From Actinomycetes bacterium (GTDB taxonomy: Bacteria > Actinomycetota > Acidimicrobiia > Acidimicrobiales > Ilumatobacteraceae), in the NCBI GenBank assembly GCA_025356335.1, contig JANXUF010000088.1, positions 1 through 62,095 of the forward strand: 62,095 bases of DNA, written 5' to 3'. The translations under genes were made by a program, and so were the position numbers. Shown piece after piece: positions 7,821 to 15,559 of the stretch (position 1 is its first letter; every line of letters starts with the position of its first letter). The notes beneath the pieces were generated by a model. That model was given only the letters and a program-made list of their open reading frames with translations. It was not told the DNA's origin and ran no database searches.

Positions 7821-10800
7821 CTAGTGCGCGAGGGCAACACCGAGGGCGTCGATCCATCCCGTGGTCGCGCCCTTCTTGAAGGCGAAGAAGGTTCCGCCTG
7901 CTGCCGTCGGGGAGCCGACCTCGTCCTCGATCTTGGCGACCACGTCGATGAGGTCTCCGACGACGAGCTTGCCCTGCTCCTTGCGTTCGGCTTTGAAGTT
8001 GTCGTAGAACGGGGCGTCGGCGAGCGTCACCGTTCCCTTGGTGCTGGGTATTCTCGTGAACTTCAGCCTCGTCGCATGGACGCTGCTCTGGTGCACATAT
8101 CCGGTGCCGTGTTCGTAGGAGATCCCGTACCAGTCCTTCGTGCGCGTCACGATCGTGACGACATCACCCAACAGGAGCGCGCCGACCTGCTTCGACGAGT
8201 CGTCCGGGCTGGCGAACACGTCGCAGTCGTCCTTGTCTGATACGACCCCTTTGGCGGCGAACGGTTCGGGCTTGTCCGACACGTCCAGATCCACCATCGC
8301 CCGCTCGATGTAGACGACGCGCAGGTTGTAGACGACAGCGAACCAGTCGTCCGTCTTGCCGACGATCGTCAGCGGCGATCCTTCCAGCAGTTTGCCGACA
8401 CTGGCAGCAGCGGCGTCCGGCTTGGCGCGCACGTCGATCTCGCCGAACGGCCACGCCGCCTGTCCGGTCAACTGCACTGGGTCGACGTGCACGGCCGGTT
8501 CCTTGTCGCCGGCCGGATCGGCATCCGGCTGATCGGCAGGCTTGTGGCCGGGCACCGCTGCTGCGGCGTCCGGTTCCGCCGGCGGTGCTTTCGGGACGAT
8601 GCCGAGACGGTTGAGGATCTTGTCCTCGGACGCAGCGCGTGCGAGGATCGTGCCAGCAGCCGCCGTCAGGGCGTCGTTCTTGACGCCGTTGGCCAGCAGG
8701 AACGCCTTGGAGTCGGCAGTCGGGCTGTCGTTACGGGCGGTGTCGAGCAGGGCGATGAGCAGCTGACCGTGCAGATGGGCGGCGTCGAGCGCGCCGAGCA
8801 TCTCCGCCGACTTGGTCATCACCCTGGCGTCGACGAACTCGTCGGCGGTCTTGCAATTGAAACCGGAGAGGCTGGCGAGGAACTTGGCGGCCGGTCCGAT
8901 GCCGAGAATCAATTCCGTCTCGTGCAGCACCAGCGGCAGATGGGGGATGTCGGCGGTGTTGACCTTCGACAGCAGATAGCTCGTGATCTCCGGCATGTGC
9001 CTGGCGATCGTCGTCGGCGGTGTCATCGGTCCGACGCGGCACTCCTCTTTGTGGTTGCCCTCACCGAGCGATCCTGCCCACTCCGAGAAGTCGTTGATCG
9101 TGACGATGTCGTCGGGGTAGTTGGCGAGGATGATCTCGAAGATCTTCGTGACGATGTGGCTCCGCCAGTCGACGACGGTCCTCGCTCTGACGCGGCGCTG
9201 CATGGCGTCCAGCGTCGCCGGCTTGTCCATCGCCCACGATTCGACCACCGAACGCATCACTCCAAGCGGCTCCGCTCCCTTTTCGGTGTACTGCAGCTTG
9301 GTCCCTGTCGCCGCCGGGTCATCGGGATCCCTGAGGTCGAGTGCACCGGTCCTGGCATCCTGCAGCGGCACGGTCGCTATCGAGTTGTTGGCACCGATCG
9401 CTTCGATGCCGGCGACATTCACCACCTTTGCCTGGTCGGCGAGCCACGCCGTGAAGCTCGGACTCTTCTTCATCGCCGCCTTCACCGCGTCGGCCGGTGT
9501 CATACCGGCGGCAACACCGTCACGGATCGTCTTGCTGTCGACGGCATTGGAGTTCGTGAGGCACGCATTGAACACCACCTTGTGGTGGGGCGAGGCCGGG
9601 TCCATGTGCACGAGGAGTTCGTCGATCAGCAGTGTCGAGGCATGGTCGGCAACCTTGAGATTGTCGTCTTGCTCCGCCATCTTCCCGACGTTGCCCATCT
9701 CCATCGATCCGCCGAGTTCGATGAGGTTGGCGTTGCCGTGGCCGGCGATCATCAACTGGTCGATCTTGCCCTTGCCATCGGCGCCAGGTCTGCCGTACAT
9801 GTCTGCGAGCGGCCCGATCTCCGATCTGACATCGTCCAGCTTCTCCGCTCCTTCGATCAGTAGCGTCAGGTTGCGCTTGTCTGCAAGGACGTCGCGCATG
9901 TTCGGATCGCGGTGGAACGCGCCGTTGTGATCGAGCGCTGAATGCAGCACCAGCGTCAGCGGCTTGGTCTTGGAGGTGTCGTTCTTGTTGGCGGCGACCT
10001 GCTTGAGGCCGGCGTCGAGGAAGCGGTGATAGTTCTTGACCTCCGGCAGCACGGCGACGTAGTTCTGGTACGGCGTGTTCTCCTTGCGCATCGCTGCGAT
10101 CGAGGTGATCTCGGAACCATTGTCTGCGTCCAACACCGGATTGCTGTACCGCACGTAGGCGATGATGTAGTCGACGAGCGCCTTGTCCTTGCTCAGCAGT
10201 TTCCAGGCGTCCTCGTCGATGATGCGGTTGACGGTCGGCCCGCTCATGACCTCTTCGAGCCTGAAGAGCTGCTCGCCCCACAGGATCATCTGGTCGACCG
10301 TGGTGGCTGCCGTCTGGATCCGAGCGGTCGAACGTGCGCCCGATATCGCCCCGGCGTAGGAGCTGAGCCAGCGTCGCTTGTCGTCCGTGTCGGCATGGTG
10401 TTCGAGTGATGTGACCGTCGACTTGCCGCAGCCTGCGAGGTTGGCGTCGTCATCTCTGGCGAACTGCACCCACCGCCACAGTGTTTCCCGTTGGGCGTCG
10501 AGCAGTGCCGGGTTGTTGGCCCACTCGACCTCGGCGTCGGCATAGCGCTTCAGGTCGGAGAGTGTCATCGCCATCATCTGCGCCGCCGACCGATAGTTGG
10601 CCGGCGCAGGGGCCACGGTCGCAGCTCCGGCCGCCGGCTCGCGTTGTACTCCGATGTCGGCGACCCCGGCCGGTGTGTCACCATCACCGACCGCCAGCCG
10701 TTGGGCGGCGAACAGGCCCGTCGCCCGATTGCCGACGGCGCGCTGCAGCGAGCCGATCGCGTCAGGGATGCTCGATGTCTGGCTGCCCGCATCGTCGCGA

Positions 10801-10877
10801 GCCTGCACCTGCGGTTGCTCTCGTGTCGGCTCTCGTCGCTCCGGTATCCGCTGCAGCGGAGCGATGGCGTCACCCAT
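7821..10877 (-). CDS. Caspase-like (clan CD) domain protein with C-terminal SH3b repeats, probable eCIS cargo
   Basis: 1018 residues, starting in an ATGGGTGA overlap with the upstream HEAT-like gene (translational coupling). The N-terminus carries SLQRAVGNRATG near residue 46, plus GVQREP and AAQRLA. A clan CD-like pair follows: the hydrophobic strand QLMIAGHGN with His380, and VVFNACLTNS with Cys439, the spacing and context of caspase/CHAT-type cysteine peptidases. A helical middle region follows, then a Pro/Ala linker and three SH3b-like modules from about residue 780 to the end (VRAKPDAAAASVGKLL; DVFASPDDSSKQVGALLLG; and one more divergent). SH3b modules often bind cell wall or protein ligands. 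A protease effector is inferred; the substrate is unknown. Confidence 0.78.
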   Translation of the reverse strand: MGDAIAPLQRIPERREPTREQPQVQARDDAGSQTSSIPDAIGSLQRAVGNRATGLFAAQRLAVGDGDTPAGVADIGVQREPAAGAATVAPAPANYRSAAQMMAMTLSDLKRYADAEVEWANNPALLDAQRETLWRWVQFARDDDANLAGCGKSTVTSLEHHADTDDKRRWLSSYAGAISGARSTARIQTAATTVDQMILWGEQLFRLEEVMSGPTVNRIIDEDAWKLLSKDKALVDYIIAYVRYSNPVLDADNGSEITSIAAMRKENTPYQNYVAVLPEVKNYHRFLDAGLKQVAANKNDTSKTKPLTLVLHSALDHNGAFHRDPNMRDVLADKRNLTLLIEGAEKLDDVRSEIGPLADMYGRPGADGKGKIDQLMIAGHGNANLIELGGSMEMGNVGKMAEQDDNLKVADHASTLLIDELLVHMDPASPHHKVVFNACLTNSNAVDSKTIRDGVAAGMTPADAVKAAMKKSPSFTAWLADQAKVVNVAGIEAIGANNSIATVPLQDARTGALDLRDPDDPAATGTKLQYTEKGAEPLGVMRSVVESWAMDKPATLDAMQRRVRARTVVDWRSHIVTKIFEIILANYPDDIVTINDFSEWAGSLGEGNHKEECRVGPMTPPTTIARHMPEITSYLLSKVNTADIPHLPLVLHETELILGIGPAAKFLASLSGFNCKTADEFVDARVMTKSAEMLGALDAAHLHGQLLIALLDTARNDSPTADSKAFLLANGVKNDALTAAAGTILARAASEDKILNRLGIVPKAPPAEPDAAAAVPGHKPADQPDADPAGDKEPAVHVDPVQLTGQAAWPFGEIDVRAKPDAAAASVGKLLEGSPLTIVGKTDDWFAVVYNLRVVYIERAMVDLDVSDKPEPFAAKGVVSDKDDCDVFASPDDSSKQVGALLLGDVVTIVTRTKDWYGISYEHGTGYVHQSSVHATRLKFTRIPSTKGTVTLADAPFYDNFKAERKEQGKLVVGDLIDVVAKIEDEVGSPTAAGGTFFAFKKGATTGWIDALGVALAH

Positions 10878-11676
10878 CGGTGCCGTCTGTTTTCATACCG
10901 GCGGCCAGTATCCGAGACGCCATCTGCTTCCAGGCGGGATGACCACCCGGGGCCAGGTACTCCTGCAACAGGCCCGTCGACTGCTGCGGAATCTCGCTGA
11001 GCTGCAGGAGTGCGAGGTGCTGGATCTCCGGACGGTCGTCCCGCAGGGCGACGACGAACTGTGAGAAGACATCGACGATGCCGGCTCCGTCGGATATCTC
11101 CTTGCCGTCCAGGGGGACGAAGAACAACAGCTGCTTGCAGCCGAGCGTCTTGACGACGAGGTTGTCGTCGGCAAGGCAACGGACGACGACGTCGAATCCT
11201 GCCGGGTCGCCGAGACGGGCGAGGTCGCCGGCAGCGACGGCGGGTGACAGGTACGCGTTCACCGGTCGTCCGAGCGCCGCATGCAGCACGTCGCGCCCGT
11301 CGTCGACGCCGAGCCGGACGAGGGCATACGCCGCCTCCACCTGCACGAGGTCATCGGCTGTCTTCGCCAACCTGCGCAGCGCGGCGATCGGTTCCTCTCC
11401 GATGAGCGGCTCGGCGAGCGGTGTTCCGGTTTCCGTCGTTCGCCCCGTGCCCGGTGAGCCGAGCGTGCCGAGGGCGCCGAGAGCGTGGGCGGCGGCGCCG
11501 CGGAGCACGGCGTCGGCATGGTCGAGCGTCTCGATCAACTCCGGGACCGTCGTTCCGACGCCGTTGACGTCGAGCAGGGCGCGTGCGCGATAGTCCTCGA
11601 AGTCGGCGTACGGCAGATCCGTAGGCGGGTCGGGTGTTTCGAGCTCCACTTCCACTTCCGGCCTGTCGTCACTCAT
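10870..11676 (-). CDS. HEAT-like repeat protein of the eCIS accessory operon
   Basis: 268 residues. The start overlaps the preceding stop (ATGA at 11673-11676) and its own stop overlaps the next ATG, so it sits in a tightly coupled chain. Helical repeats such as LDHADAVLRGAAAHALGALG, LVQVEAAYALVRLG, and a later ALRDDRPEIQHLALLQLSEI are typical HEAT/armadillo-like units. No signal peptide. The family scaffolds protein interactions. Given its place between two cargo-like genes, a chaperone or loading adaptor is plausible but unproven. Confidence 0.78.
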   Translation of the reverse strand: MSDDRPEVEVELETPDPPTDLPYADFEDYRARALLDVNGVGTTVPELIETLDHADAVLRGAAAHALGALGTLGSPGTGRTTETGTPLAEPLIGEEPIAALRRLAKTADDLVQVEAAYALVRLGVDDGRDVLHAALGRPVNAYLSPAVAAGDLARLGDPAGFDVVVRCLADDNLVVKTLGCKQLLFFVPLDGKEISDGAGIVDVFSQFVVALRDDRPEIQHLALLQLSEIPQQSTGLLQEYLAPGGHPAWKQMASRILAAGMKTDGTDG

Positions 11677-12764
11677 GCGAATCCCGTGTCCCCGCCAGGC
11701 TGATAGAGATCGGCTTCACCGATCGCGTAGCCGCGGGCGGCCCCCTTGGCGAGGATGGCGTCGGCCCTGCCCTTGTACGCGGGCGCTCCGTCACCGTAGG
11801 CCCGGCTCTCCTTGCCCGGCGAGTAGCTGGCGGCGTAACTCTCGTTCATCTTCGCCGGGACCCGCTTCGCCAACGCCGTCGCGCTGGCGGCATCGTCTGC
11901 CGTCTGATTCGCCAACCAGTTCTGGGCGAAGTTGAATGCCGGGTTGCCGTACGTCGTGGCGCGTTCGTTGGCGTGGAACTGCTCGTGCCTCGTCGTCAGA
12001 TCCTGTGCCCAGTACTCGTCACGCGGCGGACGACCGTTGTCGGAGGACATGTCGGGTGTCAGATCGGCGGCGACGTCGGTGTAGTTGTCCTGGGTGATGG
12101 CGCCGTCGTTCTTGTCCGCGATATTGGTCCTGCCACGCGAGTGCACGCTCCACGTGATTTTGTTGGTGATCGACGCAGTGACGTTGAAGATGCCGGCGGC
12201 GGCATCGTGGACGACGGCGATACCCGAGACGGCTGGTTTGGTCCTCGTCAGGCCGAAGAGGTCTGCACCCGGAGGCGTCGGCGTGTTGGCGATCGTCGGG
12301 GTGTAGGTCATTGCCGTGTTGACAGAGTCGCCCTCCTCGATCAGCAGTGCGCCGTCCTCCAGCTCGGTCACGACCTCGTCATCGCCGACCTCTTCCGAGT
12401 CGGGATCGCTGTTCTTCGAAGCAGGTGCTGTCTCTCGTTGACCGTCAGTGCCTGGCGGAGTATCGCCAGTATCGGCGGCCTGCGGTGATTGTCGGATCGT
12501 GGCGCTCAGTCGATAGCCGGTCACCGTCTCGTAGGTCTGATCGACGTCCGGACCCGACGACGTCGTCCGGCGCGAGACCGGCGCGAGATCGGCATCGACG
12601 AGTCGCTCGACAGCACGATTACCGTAACTGCGCTGCAGAGCTTCGGCTCTCGACGCCCCCGGATCGGTCGACACCGGTGTTCGGTCCGGCACTGGAGTGT
12701 GGGCGGTCATCGGAGCAGGGTCCGCGTGCGCTTCGTCGTGGACCGGCGAACGAGACCTTCTCAT
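11673..12764 (-). CDS. HExxH metalloprotease-like eCIS cargo protein with LQRxxGNR motif
   Basis: 363 residues from the ATG at 12764. This start is favoured because the conserved element lies 30 nt upstream, as at 6573; a longer frame would translate that element. ALQRSYGNRAVERL occurs near residues 42-55, followed by an acidic Pro/Ser-rich linker. The C-terminal half has TTRHEQFHANE: His260-Glu261-x-x-His264 is a zinc-peptidase HExxH motif, with Glu267 a possible third ligand. No signal peptide. First gene of a four-gene overlapping unit. The motif resembles DUF922-like putative proteases; whether it acts as a toxin or processes other cargo is unknown. Confidence 0.78.
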   Translation of the reverse strand: MRRSRSPVHDEAHADPAPMTAHTPVPDRTPVSTDPGASRAEALQRSYGNRAVERLVDADLAPVSRRTTSSGPDVDQTYETVTGYRLSATIRQSPQAADTGDTPPGTDGQRETAPASKNSDPDSEEVGDDEVVTELEDGALLIEEGDSVNTAMTYTPTIANTPTPPGADLFGLTRTKPAVSGIAVVHDAAAGIFNVTASITNKITWSVHSRGRTNIADKNDGAITQDNYTDVAADLTPDMSSDNGRPPRDEYWAQDLTTRHEQFHANERATTYGNPAFNFAQNWLANQTADDAASATALAKRVPAKMNESYAASYSPGKESRAYGDGAPAYKGRADAILAKGAARGYAIGEADLYQPGGDTGFA

Positions 12765-12794
12765 GTGTCGAATCTCGCTGCTCCCGGTCTGTTG

Positions 12795-12825
12795 CTCAAG
12801 GGCTGCGACGTTGCCCGATCGAGCA
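12795..12825 (-). promoter_or_regulatory. Conserved palindromic element, copy 2
   Basis: A 31-nt element, 29/31 identical to 6604-6634. The core is TGCTCGATCGGGCA on the minus strand, one mismatch from the perfect palindrome of copy 1. It lies 30 nt upstream of the metalloprotease-like start (12764) and 97 nt upstream of the divergent sheath start (12923). It could therefore influence both arms of the locus. Confidence 0.65.
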
Positions 12826-12840
12826 CTTCTCGTTGCCCTC

Positions 12841-12855
12841 TGCGAGTCACTCGCA
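12841..12855. promoter_or_regulatory. 15-nt perfect palindrome in the divergent promoter region
   Basis: TGCGAGTCACTCGCA has 7-bp arms around a central C. It lies between the divergent metalloprotease-like and sheath genes, 67 bases before the sheath start. The symmetry fits a dimeric repressor or activator site for the structural operon. No matching regulator gene is seen nearby. Confidence 0.4.
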
Positions 12856-12922
12856 CGCCTAGTCGCCGCCACCGATCTCGCCCACACTGGTGCCCAGCGT
12901 CACTGCGACATGGAGGTCATAC

Positions 12923-14470
12923 ATGCCCCAATATCTGTCCCCGGGGGTCTACGTTGAAGAGCTTGAGGCGGGTTCACGGCCGATCGAGGGCGTAGCGACA
13001 TCCGTTGCTGCGTTCGTCGGTCTTGCCAAGACCGGCCCGGCGAACACGCCGACTCTCGTCACCAACTGGACCCAATTCGTCCAAACGTTCGGCGACTTCC
13101 TCGAAGACACGTACCTGGCTCACGCCGTGTACGGGTACTTCAACAACGGAGGTGGCTCGGCGTACATCGTCAGGGTCGGTGCAAGCGAGGAGAAGGCGAC
13201 CGTCTCGCCGGCCGCCAGAGCCGAGCTCAACTCAGGAGGAGACAAGGCGCTCCCGGCATACCGTTTCACCGCTCGTGAAGCCGGAGAAGGCGGCAACAAC
13301 ATCTCCGTCGATGTCGAGGGGATGCCGGAGGGCACGCCCGACGACGTCTTCAAACTCGTCGTCAAGCGCAACGGCAACCCGGAGGAGAGCTTCGAGGTGT
13401 CGACGAAGCGGGGTGCCAAGAACATCGTCACCGTCGTCAATCAGTCGTCGAAGCTCGTGCAGCTCGAAGAGATCGTCAAGGGCGGTGCGCTGGAGAAGCC
13501 GAACGTCGGCAGCTCCGTCCATCTCGGTGGGGGCGCCGCCCCTTCGGCTCTGCCGGCATTGCGGATCTCACCGCAGGACTACGTCGGCGACGCCTCCGAG
13601 CGCACCGGTTTCGCCGGCCTCGAAGCTGTCGAAGAGATCACGATGCTGTCGGTCCCCGATCTGATGACCGCCTACCAGCGCGGCATGATCGACCTCGAAG
13701 GCGTGCAGGCAGTGCAGCTGGCGATGATCAGCCATTGCGAACTGATGGGCGATCGCATGGCGATCATCGACACGCCGCCGGGCCTCAACGCCCAGCAGAT
13801 CAAGGAATGGCGCGTCGACAAGGTCGGCTACGACTCGAAGCAGGCAGCGATGTACTGGCCGTGGATCAAGGTCTTCGATCCCGCCACCGGGCAGAACCAG
13901 TTCGTTCCGCCGTCCGGCCACATGGCAGGCGTCTGGGCACGCAGCGATGCGACCCGTGGCGTGCACAAGGCACCGGCAAACGAGGTCGTCCGCGGCGCCA
14001 TCACGCTCGAACTGAACATCACCAAGAGCGAGCACGATCTGCTCAACCCGCACGGCATCAACGCCATCCGCGCCTTCCCCGGCCGTGGCATCCGCGTCTG
14101 GGGCGCACGCACGCTGTCGTCCGATCCGGCATGGCGTTACATCAACGTCCGCCGGCTGTTCAACTTCCTCGAGGAGTCGATCCTCAACGGCACCCAGTGG
14201 GTCGTCTTCGAGCCGAACGACTTCGATCTGTGGCAGCGCATCCGCCGCACGATCTCCGGCTTCCTCGTCCGCCAATGGCGCGACGGTGCGCTGTTCGGCC
14301 AGACAGCCGACGAGGCCTTCTACGTCAAGTGCGACTCGGAGACCAACCCGGCGGAGAACATCGACGCCGGCCAGGTCACCTGTGAAATCGGTATCGCTCC
14401 GGTCAAGCCGGCGGAGTTCGTCGTCTTCCGCCTTGCGCAGTACTCCGGCGGCGCGGCACTCGCCGAATAG
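12923..14470 (+). CDS. Contractile tail sheath protein
   Basis: 515 residues from the ATG at 12923, chosen because GGAGG at 12912-12916 gives a six-base spacing. The N-terminus MPQYLSPGVYVEELEAGSRP, with VATSVAAFVGLAKTGP following, is diagnostic of phage-tail-like sheath proteins (T4 gp18/Afp2-type). The C-terminal part has FLEESILNGTQWVVFEPND, RIRRTISGFL, FYVKCD and VKPAEFVVFRLAQ, the conserved sheath core. Sheath subunits wrap the tube and contract to drive it into a target. First gene of the plus-strand structural cluster. Confidence 0.95.
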   Translation: MPQYLSPGVYVEELEAGSRPIEGVATSVAAFVGLAKTGPANTPTLVTNWTQFVQTFGDFLEDTYLAHAVYGYFNNGGGSAYIVRVGASEEKATVSPAARAELNSGGDKALPAYRFTAREAGEGGNNISVDVEGMPEGTPDDVFKLVVKRNGNPEESFEVSTKRGAKNIVTVVNQSSKLVQLEEIVKGGALEKPNVGSSVHLGGGAAPSALPALRISPQDYVGDASERTGFAGLEAVEEITMLSVPDLMTAYQRGMIDLEGVQAVQLAMISHCELMGDRMAIIDTPPGLNAQQIKEWRVDKVGYDSKQAAMYWPWIKVFDPATGQNQFVPPSGHMAGVWARSDATRGVHKAPANEVVRGAITLELNITKSEHDLLNPHGINAIRAFPGRGIRVWGARTLSSDPAWRYINVRRLFNFLEESILNGTQWVVFEPNDFDLWQRIRRTISGFLVRQWRDGALFGQTADEAFYVKCDSETNPAENIDAGQVTCEIGIAPVKPAEFVVFRLAQYSGGAALAE

Positions 14471-14482
14471 TCGATGCCCGAG

Positions 14483-14517
14483 TCGATCGCCTCGATCACG
14501 TCGATCACGGCGATCGA
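14483..14517 (+). other. Inverted repeat between sheath and tube genes
   Basis: TCGATCGCC (14483-14491) is the reverse complement of GGCGATCGA (14509-14517), a 9-bp stem with a 17-nt loop in the 96-base sheath-tube gap. No T-run follows. It could adjust the relative amounts of the two abundant structural mRNAs. Confidence 0.35.
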
Positions 14518-14566
14518 ATCGCACCAGTTCTAACAAACCGAGACACAGAGAGAAAGGTTCGTTCCC

Positions 14567-15007
14567 ATGCCTATTGGCGAAGACGGCGTAGCCGGATACA
14601 CATTCAAGATCGAGATCGACGGCAAGGAGATCGCCCAGTTCAAAGAGGTCTCCGGGCTGTCGGCAGAGGTCCAGGTCATCGAGCATCGCGAGAACACGGC
14701 GCTCGGCAAAGAGATCATCAAGAAACTGCCGGGCCAGAAGAAGTTCGGCGACATCACACTGAAGCGCGGCAAAACGCACTCGACGACGTTGTGGGAATGG
14801 CACAAAGAAGTGCAGGAGGGCAAGATCGACGCGGCCCGTAAGGGTGCCTCGATCGTGCTGTTCGACTACTCCCAGGGCGAGATCGCCCGCTACAACCTGA
14901 CGAACTGCTGGCCGTCGAAGGTCTCCCTCGGTTCGCTGCAGGCCGGCAGCAACGATGTGCTGATGGAGGAGTGCGTACTGACCCATGAGGGTCTGGCGCT
15001 CGCTTAG
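14567..15007 (+). CDS. Tail tube protein (first of two)
   Basis: 146 residues, ATG preceded by AGAAAGG. GYTFKIEIDGKEIAQFKEVSGL, then KKLPGQKKFGDITLKRG and LWEWHKEVQEGK match the phage tail tube family (T4 gp19-like/Afp1-type). The product polymerises into the inner tube that the sheath expels. It immediately follows the sheath gene, the usual order in contractile systems. Its stop TAG overlaps a possible GTG start of the next gene. Confidence 0.93.
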   Translation: MPIGEDGVAGYTFKIEIDGKEIAQFKEVSGLSAEVQVIEHRENTALGKEIIKKLPGQKKFGDITLKRGKTHSTTLWEWHKEVQEGKIDAARKGASIVLFDYSQGEIARYNLTNCWPSKVSLGSLQAGSNDVLMEECVLTHEGLALA

Positions 15008-15009
15008 TG

Positions 15010-15402
15010 ATGTCCGCACAAACCGACGATCGCCTGCAGACCGAGTACGCCTTCGTGCTGCCACGCGGCCTCGTCGACGACAGCGGCCGGGTGCATCGCA
15101 ACGGCGTGATGCGCCTGGCAACTGCCAAGGACGAGATCATGCCGCTGAGGGATCAACGGGTCCGTGACAACGAGGCCTACCTGACGGTGCTGTTGCTCGC
15201 CAGGGTGGTCGTGCGACTCGGCGAGCTGGACTCGATCCACGCAGGCATCATCGAGCGGCTGTTCGCCACCGACCTGGCCTTCCTGCAGGACCTGTACCGC
15301 CGGGTGAATTCCGAGGGCCATACCCACGCAGCAGTCACATGTCCGTCATGTGGCGCCGACTTCGAGGTGGATGTCGCAGGTGATCGCCCGGGGGAATTCT
15401 GA
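15010..15402 (+). CDS. Mu gp41-like small tail assembly protein with zinc-ribbon-like end
   Basis: 130 residues. YAFVLPRGLVDDSGRVHRNG followed by MRLATAKDE is the conserved N-terminus of small tail assembly proteins found after the tube gene in eCIS loci. Near the C-terminus CPSCGADFEVDV gives a CxxC pair. It begins two bases after the tube stop; a GTG at 15007 is an alternative start. It probably acts in tail assembly; its exact role is not known to me. Confidence 0.75.
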   Translation: MSAQTDDRLQTEYAFVLPRGLVDDSGRVHRNGVMRLATAKDEIMPLRDQRVRDNEAYLTVLLLARVVVRLGELDSIHAGIIERLFATDLAFLQDLYRRVNSEGHTHAAVTCPSCGADFEVDVAGDRPGEF

Positions 15403-15557
15403 CGTACGCAGCTGACCGTCTCATGGAGGAGGTTGCGTACGTGTCCTACTACTTCCATTGGGATCTCGACCGCGTGCTCGAATTGGAGCACCCCGACCGC
15501 ATTCGTTTCGTCGAGGAAATCGCCTCGATCAACCGGCGCATGAGCGAAGGGAACTGA
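15399..15557 (+). CDS. DUF6760-like mini-protein of eCIS loci, probable CTG start
   Basis: 52 residues if translation starts at CTG 15399, which overlaps the previous stop as CTGA and is preceded by GGGGGA at 15390-15395. The sequence TYAADRLMEEVAYVSYYFHW then matches my memory of the DUF6760 family (TYxxDRLxEEVAYxxYxFHW), including residues before the first ATG. The ATG at 15423 would give 44 residues but has no ribosome binding site. LDRVLELEHPDRIRFVEEIA completes the signature. It lies between the gp41-like and DUF4157 genes, as in actinobacterial eCIS clusters. Role unknown, presumably assembly. Confidence 0.75.
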   Translation: MTYAADRLMEEVAYVSYYFHWDLDRVLELEHPDRIRFVEEIASINRRMSEGN

Positions 15558-15559
15558 AC

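Noticed and set aside
12765..12887. Longer N-terminus for the metalloprotease-like protein
   Set aside because: It would translate the conserved noncoding element; the matching 30-nt spacing at two genes favours the start at 12764.
13568..15121. 517-codon minus-strand open frame
   Set aside because: Antisense to sheath and tube genes, which are well supported by family motifs.
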